DNA of 64,000 nt from Grifola frondosa. Taxonomy: Eukaryota; Basidiomycota; Agaricomycetes; Polyporales; Grifolaceae. Positions 34,756 to 45,447 of the stretch are shown piece after piece. Below the pieces are notes generated by a model, which saw nothing but the letters and a program-made list of their open reading frames with translations, was not told the origin of the DNA and ran no database searches. The stretch is from the NCBI GenBank assembly GCA_001683735.1, contig LUGG01000003.1, positions 1,488,001 to 1,552,000 on the forward strand, written 5' to 3'. The translations under genes and the position numbers were made by a program. The first letter of the stretch is position 1. Each line of letters starts with the position of its first letter.

Positions 34756-34918
34756 CTGATAAATGCCCAATGTACACGTAGCACACAGACCAATATCATT
34801 ATAGATTCTGGGTGGACTCCGTCTCTGTTTGCGTGACCGCAATAAGTACTTGCGCACCGAATGCCGATCGAGCGCACGATCGGGTTGCGTGCAAAGAAGA
34901 TGGAGATGTGAGACGAGA

Positions 34919-35227
34919 TTATGATTGCGCTTCAGATTGGGTTGGGTGTGATTGGGGTGGGGGGTGTGCTGCTGCCTTTGGCTTGGTCTCCTCTATCCAT
35001 CGCCTCGGCTTTTTCTCGACGACTGTGACCCTGCGCTGCCCGCCCGCTTCGGGCGCATCCCGGGCGACCCCGTCCGCATACCGACTGTGGTTGCCGTGCG
35101 CGGGGCACGGGAGGACAGCCGATGCCGACACGGTGATGACGGACACGAGGAACGTGAGGCCGAAGAGCGAGGAGACGAGCGTGCGGCGCTGGCGGTGGTT
35201 GAAGTGCAGTGCGCGCGATATGGACAT
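34919..35227 (-). CDS. small single-pass membrane protein, unknown
   Basis: A 102-residue frame starting MSISRALHFNHRQRR. A hydrophobic segment TLVSSLFGLTFLVSVITVSA (about 16-35) follows a basic N-terminus, giving a signal anchor or short mitochondrial anchor. Next come AVLPCPAH and a basic stretch VTVVEKKPRRWIEE, then a Pro/Ala/Gln-rich tail. The pattern resembles small conserved fungal membrane or respiratory-assembly proteins, but I cannot name the family. It is divergent from the uS14m gene. A possible splice acceptor (TACCAG) just upstream of the ATG could add a 5' untranslated exon. Confidence 0.5.
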   Translation of the reverse strand: MSISRALHFNHRQRRTLVSSLFGLTFLVSVITVSASAVLPCPAHGNHSRYADGVARDAPEAGGQRRVTVVEKKPRRWIEETKPKAAAHPPPQSHPTQSEAQS

Positions 35228-35530
35228 GCTGCTGCTGCTGCTGGTAGGTCAGGATGCGTGCGGGTGCGGGTTAGTGTGGGCGGGGACGTACGGTGCTCAG
35301 TGTGCCATATCCCGGTGTTGGTGGTAGTTGGAGTGAGGGTGCACGGCGTCGAGATGACGGGGGCTCGAGAGCGAGGTAGGCTCGAGAGGAGTCGGAGTAA
35401 CAGGAGGCGTCCGATTGGCGTCCTCCCTGATTGGCCAGAAATGTGCGCGCCAGGCCTCCGCCGGCGCCGGCACTGGCCCGTTCCATAATACTCGTCCGCC
35501 ACCACTACTACACCATCACCGTCGACCAGC
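35228..35530. promoter_or_regulatory. shared promoter region of divergent small membrane protein and uS14m genes
   Basis: A 303-base gap between two opposed start codons. It must hold both promoters. CAG repeats (GCTGCTGCTGCTGCTGG) lie at its left end. A CGTCCGATTGGCGTCC block near 35408, containing an ATTGG (inverted CCAAT) box, is the clearest candidate element. Confidence 0.4.
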
Positions 35531-35903
35531 ATGCCCGGCGCACCCAACATCCGCGTCCTGCGCGACATCAAGGCGCGCAACGGCGTGAACGCGAACGAGA
35601 TCACCCGCCGCGCGTACCTCTTCGTCGCGCGCAACCAGGCGCTCCCGCCGCACGTCCGCTACCAGGCGCAGCTCCAGCTCAACACTTTCGGGCGCTACAC
35701 CCGCCCGACCACCGTTAAAAACCGCTGCATGGTCACCGGAAGGGGCAGGGGCGTTATGAGCGAGTTTGGGCTGTGCAGGGTACGTGCTGTGGCTCTGCGT
35801 GGGGGCGTGGGTGCGTGCTGATTGGTGCGGTTGGGTGCAGTATCAGTTCCGTTTGAAGGCTTTGGCCAACCAGATTCCGGGCGTACACAAGGCTTCGTGG
35901 TAG
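35531..35903 (+). CDS. MRP2: mitochondrial small-subunit ribosomal protein uS14m
   Basis: Two exons (35531-35779, 35841-35903) give 103 residues. Family signatures are LRDIKARNGVNANEITRRAY near the start, PPHVRYQAQLQLN, RYTRPTTVKNRCMVTGRGRG, then EFGLCR. After the intron, YQFRLKALANQIPGVHKASW ends at the stop. This is the usual short length and C-terminus of the bacterial-type S14 protein of mitochondrial ribosomes, which lies in the head of the small subunit. Cys pairs of the zinc form are absent, as in other mitochondrial members. The start is the only suitable ATG. Confidence 0.93.
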
Positions 35904-35996
35904 TTCATCTCTCGTAGACAATACACATTGTGAGTTCATCTCGCCTCGCAAGCGAATTTGTAGTCTAATTGTTAGGCATAGTACCTAGCTGTACTA

Positions 35997-36797
35997 CTAC
36001 TCTGACGCGCAGCACTGCGAAGACGCTGCCACGACGACATGTACTGCGCGCCGCATGTTGTTGAACTCTTGTGTCGTTAATGCTCTAATGCGCAGTTCGG
36101 ATTCGCCCCTCTCACGCCTCCACCTGTTCGTGATGTCCAAGGTCTCTTGGTCGACCAGGTAACTGTAAAGAGAGGCGTAGTTCAGACCCTCCGTGCGGCG
36201 ACACGATCTACTTTCGTGACATACATATAGCGCCGCAACCAGCTTTCGGCGATCTCCCAATTGCTATGATCAACAACATCGTCGCCGTGGATAGTCACCG
36301 CTAGACGGTAGTCGTGTATGCATCGGATAAAGTCGAACCTGCCTGCAGGTATGTGAGACAATAGGACAGAGAACTAACAGCTGGAACGGTACCTCGAAGT
36401 GCTATGATCCGGTCGCGAAGTTCAGGATGCGGAATAGTGTCGATTACGCTTTCTGTGGCACCGTCAGCTTTCGCAGCAAGGAACAGAAGCTCTCTCACCA
36501 TGGGGCACGGTCCTAAAGATGAAAATCGTGAGAACTGAATGAATATTCTTATGTCAAGGGGCCATAATAATACTTACGTCTGCGCCAGGGTGGGCTGGAG
36601 CGATGACGGCAGACAGTACGCATGGTTGTCTTTGTATTGGTCAAGATGGTGGCTGCAGAAAACATTCATTCGACATCGTACCACTCGCTGCAGAAGCCAC
36701 ACCTACCGGATTAGCATATGTGCCTCCAAGGTTCTCGACTCCATTGTACAAGTACCACCGCTAACAGACTGCTGAGTTGTGGAGGACGGTTGAGGCA
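35997..36797 (-). CDS. duplicated C-terminal exon cassette of the bZIP gene
   Basis: Six exons matching the last exons of the upstream bZIP gene: 36797-36707, 36652-36578, 36512-36499, 36452-36393, 36342-36225 and 36162-35997. They read MPQPSSTTQQSVSGG, HHLDQYKDNHAYCLPSSLQP, TVPHESVIDTIPHPELRDRI, RFDFIRCIHDYRLAVTIHG, DDVVDHSNWEIAESWLRR, then YLVDQETLDITNRWRRERGE, ending SSQCCASE. There is no stop codon inside and all splice sites are preserved, so the copy looks under selection or very recent. It lacks the basic region and leucine zipper. It could be an alternative 3' cassette spliced to the upstream gene, a separate short protein, or a decaying duplicate. Its C-terminal end probably represents the ancestral tail. 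Confidence 0.6.
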
Positions 36798-36864
36798 TGG
36801 TGTCTGAGAGTGTCTGAGTGCCACTCGGCTATTTGAAAACACGTGTAGATATCGTCCATACATT

Positions 36865-38728
36865 CTAGTTGGTGCATATATGCACATTGGTACGGTGTAC
36901 ATACAAGAAGTAAAAGCAACGACAGCAAAGACCGGCCCTAAGTCCCTGGTATCCAAGAAATACAAAGTCATACCAGGACATAGTGCTACACAGTAGTAGT
37001 ATGAGCTTCAGGATTGAATTCCCCATGGTGCAGTTCGGGTTCTCCCCTCTACGTCTCCATTTGTTCGTGATGTTGAGCGTCGCTTGGTCGACCAAGAACC
37101 TGTCAAGGGAGGTGTAGTTCAGACCTTCCGTGCAGCGGCACGATCTACACGAGTGACACACTTATAACGCTGTAGCCAGGTTTCGGCGATCTCCCAATTG
37201 CTGTGAGCGAGGACGTCGTCGCCGTGAATAGTCACCGCCATGCGGTAGTCGTGTAAGCAATCGACAAGGTCGAATCGGCCTGTATATATATGAGACGGTA
37301 GGACGGCGAATGAACAGGTGGAATGGTACCTCGAAGTAATATTAACCGATCGCGAAGTTCCGGATGCAAAATACTGTCGATCGCGCTTTCTGTGGCAACG
37401 TCAGCTATTCGCAGCAAGGAATAGAAGCTCTCTTACCATGAGGCACGGTCCTAAAGATGGAGGACAGATGAAAATCGTGAGAATGGAATGTATATTCTTA
37501 TGTCAAGGAGCCATAGTAATACCTCTGTACCAGGGTAGGCCGCAGTGATGACGGCAGACAGTACGCATTGTTCCTTTTGTAATTGTCAAGATGGTAACTG
37601 CGCAGATGACATTCATTTGACATTGTACCACTCGCTGCAGAAGTCACACATACTGGATCAGCTTATACGCCTCCATTTTCTTCGGCTCGATTTCACCCTC
37701 CTCAGCAGACTGCTGAGTTGCAGATGACGTTCTCGGTTGAGGCATGGATACTGAGTTGCTGCTCATCACAGATATAGGTGTGATGGGATCAGTATTCATA
37801 CTGACTCCAGGCATATACGAAGTTTGGAAAGGTCCTGGAATACTTGCAGCAGATGACGATGTAAATTGTCCAGACGAGTTGACAGGAGGAGACGGTGGGA
37901 CAAACATAGGTGAGCCTGAATTACCGCGCAATAACTCTGAGAAGAGACTATTTTCTTGTGGGGTCCTAGCTGAAGATGGGTACAGTCCATTGGAGCCAAG
38001 AGGCGCAGGGTTTAGCGGTACGAGAAGGGGATATCCATCCGTCGCGCGCGACCCGTCGGTGCCTGCTTCACCTTGTCCGCGTGGTCGTTTTGGCCGTAGT
38101 CCAAGAGGATCGTCTTCCGACATGCGTTTTTGACCAGTGGTGGTTTGCGAGTTTGCCGCTGAGGAAGGTCCCGCGACCGCCTCTTCGCGTTTATGTCGCT
38201 GGTAGCTTTCCCAGGCAGTGTCGGTCTCTGCTTTGTTTACGAAGTCATTGAAGTCATTTAAGTCCCAACCTAGCTTGGAGAGTATGCCTCCCGCGCCTTC
38301 TCCAATGAAGGAGCCCAGACTCCGAAGGAGACTCCGGAGCACTTGGTTCTCCGCCATCAGGTCTGTGCAAACACATTGAAAGACAGTCGCAAAGAAGCGA
38401 GACTACATCGACGTACCTTTTAAGACCTTTCTTAGTTGTGTTAGGGCTTCATCTTTGCCGCCGGAGAGGATTTCCACGCTGGCCTCTAAATCACGAATCT
38501 AGTGCAACAGTCAGGAGCGTCAAACAGGAACATCATCAAGGCTCACGCGCTGCTGTTTACGAAGGCGAAACTCTCGCTGGGCGATGCGATTTTGATCACG
38601 TCGCGCTGCTTGCGAGCTGCAAGGGGTACCGAGGTCAAAACGTAAGCGCAATCACGTCCAGTGGCTCCCGCACTTTGGATTTTTCTTTCTGCCCGGTTTC
38701 CCGGCTGCGGGAGCTTGGAATCCAGCAT
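36865..38728 (-). CDS. bZIP transcription factor with fungal C-terminal (DUF3425-like) domain
   Basis: The start at 38728 gives MLDSKLPQPGNRAERKIQ; an in-frame ATG at 38785 would add 19 residues. The basic region RRDQNRIAQREFRLRKQQR continues through an intron into the zipper (IRDLEASVEILSGGKDEALT, then LRKVLKDLMAENQVLRSLL). A long Ser/Pro-rich exon ends MPQPRTSSATQQSAEEGE. Further exons encode the conserved fungal C-terminal domain: YHLDNYKRNNAYCLPSSLRP, SILHPELRDRLILLRGRFDL, VDCLHDYRMAVTIHGDDVLA, HSNWEIAETWLQRY and FLVDQATLNITNKWRRRG. From NPNCTMGNS to the stop near 36865 the tail does not resemble the family, whereas the neighbouring duplicate keeps a family-like tail. Fungal bZIPs of this type regulate stress or metabolism; the target genes are unknown. 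Confidence 0.8.
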
Positions 38729-40482
38729 CGTTCGTTTCGACGGGTGAGCCGACTTCAGAACTCTAAACACGCGTGTTTCAGCCATCGCAGGATGGAGTTA
38801 ACTTGCAATCGTTGATTACCTCGATCTCACCGGATACACTACGTTCCCTATTTGGCATGAATATCTGATTCGTTATGAGGGGTGGAATGCGGGGATGGGG
38901 GAAAGCACTTCAACTGTCAAAGGCTAGGATATTTGATGCCTTCAAGGCGAATTGAACAGTGGGTACAAAGGTCGTCTTCAACGTCTAGGCTGCCGACGCG
39001 AGCGGGTTCGGCGACGGCATGCGGGGATTCCCGATTAATGGGCCACGTGCCCTATTATGCACGTGAGATGAATAAGCCAACTGCTATCGGCAAATTGCGA
39101 GATACGGTCGAGACTTCCCCACTTCGTACCCGGAAAGTCCTCTTCAACATTAATATTTTGAACGAGTGCTTGACTGTGCTTGACAATTAGTTTGTCGACT
39201 CCTGCTTGCGAGTTTCATGAATTAAGGTCTGTTTTGGGTACTCCACGTGCCGTGTTTTTCCCAAGTGTTCACCGTTATCTACTCGTGTTACAGCTTAACA
39301 TGATGATTGAACGTTAACGCCCTTGCATAAACGCGCGCAACTCATTTGAGCTGATGAAGCTTCCTCAATATTCAATCATTGCGTCAGTGGTTGTGAGTAA
39401 TCGATTAATCACTTGGTAATACATTGTACTCGCATGATCTCGAATTGACAGATAGCGTGTCACAGGCAATGCGCTCGATCTGTAGTTCAGTACAGGACGT
39501 ATTCCATCAGTAATCCAGCCGCATCTGCGCTGCTTGGCGAAATGATATACAAGATTGATGATGGCTCAGGACCCCTCGAAGCTGAGGCGTGGTCCGTCGG
39601 ATATGGCCTGTGTTGAAGGCTCACACGGACCAAGATCGGCATTGCTGCCCGCCACACAGTGTTTCCAGCTCTGCTCACTGTGCGGATGTGCCATGATTTC
39701 CTTCGAGCGAATGCGCTGCCAGGTATGTCGGGTGAGACATACATTGCTCCGATGCTTTGCAGCACGCGCAATAACGGCGCGCTTCTGAATAGCAGGTATG
39801 AGCAATGATTGAGTCTAGGTGTACGTCCTGGCCTGCTTCTGGCGGGACGAACACCTCCTTTGACATGCGCTTCTTCGCGCTACTGCGTGCTCAATGCCAG
39901 TGGCGCTCCCACCGTGGTATGTGTCACACGCTTCCGCATTGTGCTGTATCATTGCACCGATTATCGATAAGACGCAGTCTGTGTGCGCAGACATGCCACG
40001 GGACCCTGAATGCGCGTCTTGTGTTATGTACTTTCTACTCGCTTCGGCGAGCTGCCAAATACACCGAAAGATCTATGCCCCAAAACTCATCTTCTCCAAT
40101 TCGACCTTCCCCATGTCGCTTCGGCATCACGCTTCTACGAACTAAGTGTGGTGCTCGTGTCTTCTCGTGGACCACATCTTGCTGAGGACAATAGCAAAGG
40201 CAGAAATCTGCCTCTATCATCTGTGGCGGCACGCGATCAAGCTCTGTTAAGCTTGGACTCGACCGCTAATCAGATCAACCCAGATAAACCGGCGAGAGTG
40301 TACACCCGCTATCTGGTTTGCGGATGCCAATCTCAGCCTCCTAACTAGAAGCGAAATGAAACCTCCTGGACGCCCATGATGCTCACAGGACAATGTCCGT
40401 GCCATAAGAAGGCGACTGCCAAGTGAACACTTTGATCCCTCTTCCATAGTGTGTCTCTGGCTTCCACGACGGACTTCCGACC
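38729..40482. other. 1.75 kb without assigned gene; weak zinc-motif candidate
   Basis: No complete gene could be built. On the plus strand at about 39655-39765 the translation shows CFQLCSLCGCAM and then MRCQVCRVRHTLL. This CxxC...CxxCR pattern recurs in uncharacterised basidiomycete proteins. A downstream frame (about 40046-40348, with DLCPKTHLLQFDLPHVA) could be its C-terminus. The joins are not convincing, so I list it only as a possibility. Confidence 0.3.
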
Positions 40483-41237
40483 ATGGCTGGCGGTGATATC
40501 GTCCTCCGCTTCGTCTATCCCGCTAATAACGCCAATGCGGACTGGCGTACGATACAAATAAATCAGGTCATTGAAGGGTCGGACAATCCGATAGAAATGT
40601 ACAAGGTCCGCCGTCCGCTTCGCCCAGCACACCGGAACAAATTAAGCTCATCTCGCTTTCCTTAGTTTCACCACCCCGCCACTGGTCTATCTACAGGCGT
40701 CACCTCGATGGAACGTAAGAACCTGGTGACACAGCGATGGGAGAACGCGGGGCACATCGAGTGGCTGTCCGATTACAATGCAAATGTGTACTTTGGGATT
40801 GAACGGGTACTCCGTCGCGGCTGTGTCGAGCCAATTCTACCACTCAGCGGTAGGAATTTGTATTTAGGTCCCCATGAGGGAACTCCGGCGATCTAAGAAG
40901 GCATCGAGCAAGTATGTCCGATCATCATTTTATACGAGAACCATGTTGATATGTTTTTTCTTCAGGTCTAGGAGGTTCAAAGCCGCCGGCGCAGAATACA
41001 AATGGAAGCTTGCAGAAAATGGAACCGACCTCATTGTGAGTAGTCTTTCCTCGTATTTCATCCGAAGATCTTGCAACGGTACATTCGCAGTGCGTGAGCA
41101 CTCGCGGCAAAGCGGTAGCGACCTGGTCGCAAGATACGCTAGTATTGCGGGTAGCGGAGCGCGCAGAAGGATTCCTGGACCGCGTTGTTGTAACATGCAT
41201 TTTGAATCTTTGGGCGAGGCGAATGAATTTCTGGTAG
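40483..41237 (+). CDS. DUF6593-domain protein
   Basis: Five exons in frame encode about 160 residues. The order is MAGGDIVLRFVYPANNANAD, SMERKNLVTQRWENAGHIEW, LSDYNANVYFGIER, VPMRELRRSKKASSK, SRRFKAAGAEYKWKLAENGT, TRGKAVATWSQDTLVLRVAE and a hydrophobic end RVVVTCILNLWARRMNFW. This is the pattern of the small beta-rich DUF6593 family that is expanded in mushrooms and has no known function. There is no signal peptide. The C-terminal helix may bind a membrane. Introns are 50-60 bases and each acceptor restores the frame. A second, distant relative is at 50900-51722 on the other strand. Confidence 0.8.
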
Positions 41238-41392
41238 TGTCGGGAGCAACTGTGAGTGTCGTGTTACAATAGATGTATCTTATAGGTACCGGGTCATGTA
41301 ATAATACAAAGCAACAAAGGGACGGCGGTAACGAGTGAAAGCGAGTGTGGAAGCCCGAGAACATGACACAGCGATCACTGATGAGGCCAGTG

Positions 41393-41699
41393 TCACCGCG
41401 CCTCGAATTGTACCACTGCAACAGACGGGTGAATGACAACGAAAAGGTCAGCGAAGATTGGACGCACTTCGTTTTGTTCGCTTCTTGTACATGATACGGT
41501 GACCACACTCCCTGCATCGTATAGGTTCGCGAGACCGAATTTCGTTCTTTGCGCCACAATCTCTCGGTGCGCGTAAACATCGGCTTGGAACAACAACAGA
41601 TGGCTACTCACCAGCACACAGGTACTCCATCTCTTGCCTCGGAGGAGGCGCGAAGCCTGATTGTTGGCCAGGGCCAGGGTTGCTAAAATTCGAACTCAT
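41393..41699 (-). CDS. RPB12: RNA polymerase I/II/III shared subunit RPABC4 (Rpb12)
   Basis: Three exons encode about 70 residues. A short Gly/Pro-rich lead ([19 protein letters not shown]) precedes the zinc ribbon: [20 protein letters not shown] then [20 protein letters not shown] ending EAR and TGA. The CxxC...CxxC zinc ligands and the basic KKRTKRMVQFEAR end are invariant features of the smallest shared polymerase subunit. The last exon is only seven codons and is joined by an intron with GTGCG donor and TTGCAG acceptor. It is essential in yeast and acts in the nucleus as part of all three polymerases. Confidence 0.95.
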
Positions 41700-42526
41700 G
41701 GCCGTGAATGAAGAATAGTTGTGTAGCTCTGTTTGGCTTGCTGTGCCGTAAAAGGAGACGCGCGTCAACGACTCACACAATTGCAGCATCTCTTCTATTG
41801 GACAAAAAAAGCACAGCTCTTGCAAATCATTACGCCCCGCCTACGATTGCGTCTGCTGCGGGCGCAGAACAAGGCAGCTGGATGCCGTTGCGAAGGCCGA
41901 CAATGTGCTAATGTGCCTATCACGCAGTCGTTGGTTAACAGCCGGTAAGTACATGTGTAATGGTCCATCAGATTCTCGAAGAGGAATGGATAGCGACCTT
42001 GCTCGTGGAGCAGGTTGGGAGGATACTAACAACACAGTGAAAGAGACTGTCTGTCCGATGCACGTCCGGTGTAACAGCAGGTATAAGCGATGTACGTGTC
42101 CGTCAAGGCTGGAGCGATGGTAAACGTCACCGAGAGCTCATCAGGCTGTGCGCCGTTGCACTTGCTGGGTCTGCACTGTGTCTCACCCGGAGGCGTTTTC
42201 CGTGTACCGGAAAGCCGTAAGGAAGAGAAGTGGGTGGGACTATAGTGGGGCTGACGGGCGTCTCGTGTTGTATCGCCTTGTCGACGACCGCGACAATTGA
42301 TCGTCTCTCAGACACAACGCAGTTCGCAACGCAGCCAATTTTACAATCAGCGACAGTCTATCCTTTCGGATTTCTCCCCATCTACATGCCATCTTCAATA
42401 TCTCCACCTCTCGCTGCATGGCAACCGTTTTCTCTCGGCCCGTTTCTAAGGCGTTTCTTATGCATATAACAGCGCTCCCCGGATCCCAATTATTGTCAAG
42501 GTTGTCTTCAGCCTTTATCTTCCACC
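41700..42526. other. divergent intergenic region
   Basis: Spacer between the start of RPB12 (minus) and the next plus-strand gene, so it contains both promoters. The last 250 bases are pyrimidine-rich. No coding sequence is evident. Confidence 0.4.
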
Positions 42527-43460
42527 ATGACCACTCTCCCTTCATTTGTGGAGCTCATGGCCTCCCTTGGTCTCGGCAACAGTACCGATTCCCCAGATTC
42601 TTCCTCCGCACCTCGCCATTCTCGTACCTCATCTCAATCCTCTACCACTTCTTCCGTTTCTCAAGCATCCGACACTGTAATACCATCGCAAGCAAATATT
42701 TATTCCATCACATCTCCTTCCATTGTCGTCTCGAGCCCTGAGGTCTCCCCTGACCGAGAGTCCGATTGGGAAAGGCGTCGCACCCGAATAGCTAGATATT
42801 CGCCGTACTGCACTGCTATCGTATGTCTTCACTTCTCCGATCTCCTCGGATTTGAACTGATCAGACCCAGTCTCATGCGAGGAAAGGAAGTATGCCCTCT
42901 GTGATTACGGAGGAAGAAGCGGTCCTCAATCGCCCTGCGCGGGTATGCTCTTTCTCTGCGAATGCCCTCACAATTGTTGCTTATTTATGTGAACAGGCTA
43001 TGTCTACTTCTCCCCGTCTCTCTTCCATCTCCCGCAACACCGATCGCAGGTCCCGCCCTATCGCTTCCGTGGTTCGCGCCGTCCGGAGAAATTAACATTA
43101 TCCGACATCGATCTCATGGCAAATACCCCAATCTCTACTTTTGTCCGTCGTAAGACCCCACAATCGTCTCCAATCTCACCGACGTTTCCTCACTCTGTGA
43201 GAAAGCGCTCTTCCACTCCGTCTCTCCCGCTCTCCATCCCCACGCTTCCGCCAATCTTCTCTATTCCGTCGTTCAAGAACAATAATTCGGATACCGAGGA
43301 CGAGGACATGGATACCATGTCCGAGTTGTCTTCGTTTCAGCTCGAGCAGCCCGCTCAGGTGGTCTCATCACCTCGCCATGGCACTCGAGCCATATCGATC
43401 CGGTCACATGCGCTCGCTCCGCACTTGAAAATCACGATCGGCACCGCCTCTCACCGATAG
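42527..43460 (+). CDS. unknown disordered Ser/Pro protein, one frame break
   Basis: The frame opens MTTLPSFVELMASLGLGN, a short hydrophobic helix, then a Ser-rich region (SRTSSQSSTTSSVSQASD). Introns follow at about 42823 and 42941. The third exon reads RLSSISRNTDRRSRP and then, at 43056-43059, needs a one-base shift to continue as FRGSRRPEKLTLSDIDLMAN, TPISTFVRRKTPQSSPISPT, an acidic DTEDEDMDTMSELSS and the end KITIGTASHR. The run TCCCGCCC is the probable site of a lost C. The N-terminal helix and the TLSDIDLMANTPISTF block look like conserved patches. I do not recognise the family. Confidence 0.55.
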
Positions 43461-43838
43461 TGTGATTTACATCTCTCTTGTTAAAACCACAATACATACC
43501 ACACCATAGACAGCGGGTCAAGTCCCTCGTTGTTACACTTCGAGCCCTTTGGTCTACATTCTCATGCCATAACTTCTATCTCTTTGTTGGCGCCACCATA
43601 GCTTACTGTCTTGTATTCTCAGGTTTCGTGCCGCCAGCACACGCTCCCTGTCCAATACCGTATCACACTTCTTTTTTTATCGTCGCTGTTGATCGCATGG
43701 CCGTGCAGGTTGCAATGGCCACACGCTCGTTGATGGACATTTAGCTATATACAGTCGAATTGTCGCGTGTACACAGTACATGCTGTCATTTGGGGAATCG
43801 TGTGATTACAATTACAGCTACACACCAACCATACATGT
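43461..43838. other. intergenic between convergent genes
   Basis: A 378-base spacer holding the 3' flanks of the disordered protein gene and of GPATCH11. No coding sequence is seen. Confidence 0.4.
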
Positions 43839-45120
43839 TCAGTCGTGTGCATCCTCGTCCGGCCCGGGGCAGTTCGCCTCCATGTCTTCGTCGTCATCGT
43901 ACTGTGTTCCACACCAGAAACAGTATGCATATTTGCGACGGAGGTAGTCAAGCACCAACTCCAGTCGATCTTTCGCCTGAGTCGCCAAGGGTAGTCAGTG
44001 ACAGTGCAAACATGAGACGGGAAGCATTGCAACATACACCCAGGCGCAGAAATTGCACCGCTTCCTCGATCTCCTCCTCAGAATACGGTGACTTGAGAAG
44101 TTCTGGTTTCTCCACGGAAACGTCCTCGTTGTCCTCAAGCCCACTCGTTAGCGGCTGCAGCGCATCCGCCTGCATCTTCGTGCGCAACCGGCCTTCGATA
44201 GAGCGGTCGACATGGTGCCGCTGCAGCGAGACGAGAAGTGCAGGGTCGTCCAGCGCATCTAAGAGGCCGTCTGGGAATGTCTCGGGACTGTCGGGGTTCA
44301 GCCACAGCACATTGAACTGTACCAGCCAAGACCACGTTAACGTCACCAGGCAACAAATTACAGAGACCAGAAAACACTCACGGCGCGCCCGGCCTTCTCG
44401 TCTAGGTTCGCACAGGTGCGCTGGGCGGGGCGAGCCGGCCCTGCGCCCTGCGTTCTTCGTACTCCCCCGCGCACGATCCCGGAAGGCGTTGTGGTCGCTC
44501 GCCTCAGCCATCTTTGCCATCTTCGCGAGTCGTTCAGATGCCATAGGGGAGGCCGCGCGTTTCCCCAACCCTATTCCCTTCTTGCCTAAATCGCGCTGCA
44601 TTAGCAAGACCAATACAGGCAACAAGATGCACGCACCTGCCCATTCGTTCAAAGGTAGCGGCTCAACCCTATGCTGAGCCCGGGAGGCGGCCCCGCCGTC
44701 TTGAATGATGTAGAAGTCAGAGGGGCCACCAGCAGGCGTGGATTCGACGCCGTCGATATCCGCCTCCTGTTTAGCCACAGGGATCGTGGAGGCCGGCGGC
44801 TGCTCTACGTCCTCCCGTTTCCCCAAAGGTTGGCCTGGCTTGAAGCCCATCTTCATCATCATCGCGAGGGCCTTACTTTGCTGCCCTCCTGACGCCTCAT
44901 CCTCCTTTGCACGCTCGAAGAGGCTCTTGCTGAGGCCTTCTTCCCGCGCTTCCAGCTCGCGCTGCCGTCTGCTCTTGGTCCGATTTCGTTCGTTCTTGAG
45001 TGCTGACAGCCTCTGCGCCTCTTTGCGTTTCTCGGCGTAGGTCTTAGCAGCAGAAGTAGTTGCGGATGTGGTTTCGAGCAGGAATTTGTCAGAAAGATAG
45101 TCGTCTTCCTCATCGGCCAT
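43839..45120 (-). CDS. GPATCH11: G-patch protein GPATCH11 homologue, two frame breaks
   Basis: The start at 45120 reads MADEEDDYLSDKFL, the family N-terminus. A helical basic region (YAEKRKEAQRLSALKNERNR) follows. The G-patch is MMMKMGFKPGQPLGK and, after an intron, GKKGIGLGKRA. Past FRDRARG the conserved helix EYEERRAQGRLAP, QRTCANLDEKAGRA needs one-base shifts near 44455 (a GGGGG run) and near 44427 (CCCCGCCC). After the next intron FNVLWLNPDSPETFPDGLL continues normally. The C-terminal DUF4187 segment has DRLELVLDYLRRKYAYCFWC, GTQYDDDEDMEANCPGP, with the expected CxxC. G-patch proteins usually activate DEAH-box RNA helicases; human GPATCH11 is nuclear and at kinetochores. Both breaks have the sign of a missing base, so an intact gene is likely. 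Confidence 0.82.
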
Positions 45121-45447
45121 TTTAAGATTCAATGAGATCGCCACAGCGTCCACGCAGCCACCGTTCACGCGGAAGCAAATCACAACTTGCCAGCTTCCTT
45201 ACGCAATTCAGACGAATAGAGTGGAAGTAGAGCCGCTAATATTTGACAAAGCGACAGTACAAGCTGACAACTAGAAACGGCACCAGACCGCTATAATAAC
45301 TGCATACGATTAAAAGAGTAAACATAGCGGTGAAAAAAACCAGTTGGTGGAATGATCAAGCTAAGCGCCAACCGAATGACTTTATGGAGAGGGGGATCAA
45401 AGGAAATTAGGGTTCTCCAACGCAGTAAATGAAATCATGCATGAAGA
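45121..45447. other. spacer between two minus-strand genes
   Basis: AT-rich 327-base spacer upstream of GPATCH11 and downstream of the RRM gene. Nothing coding is seen. Confidence 0.4.
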
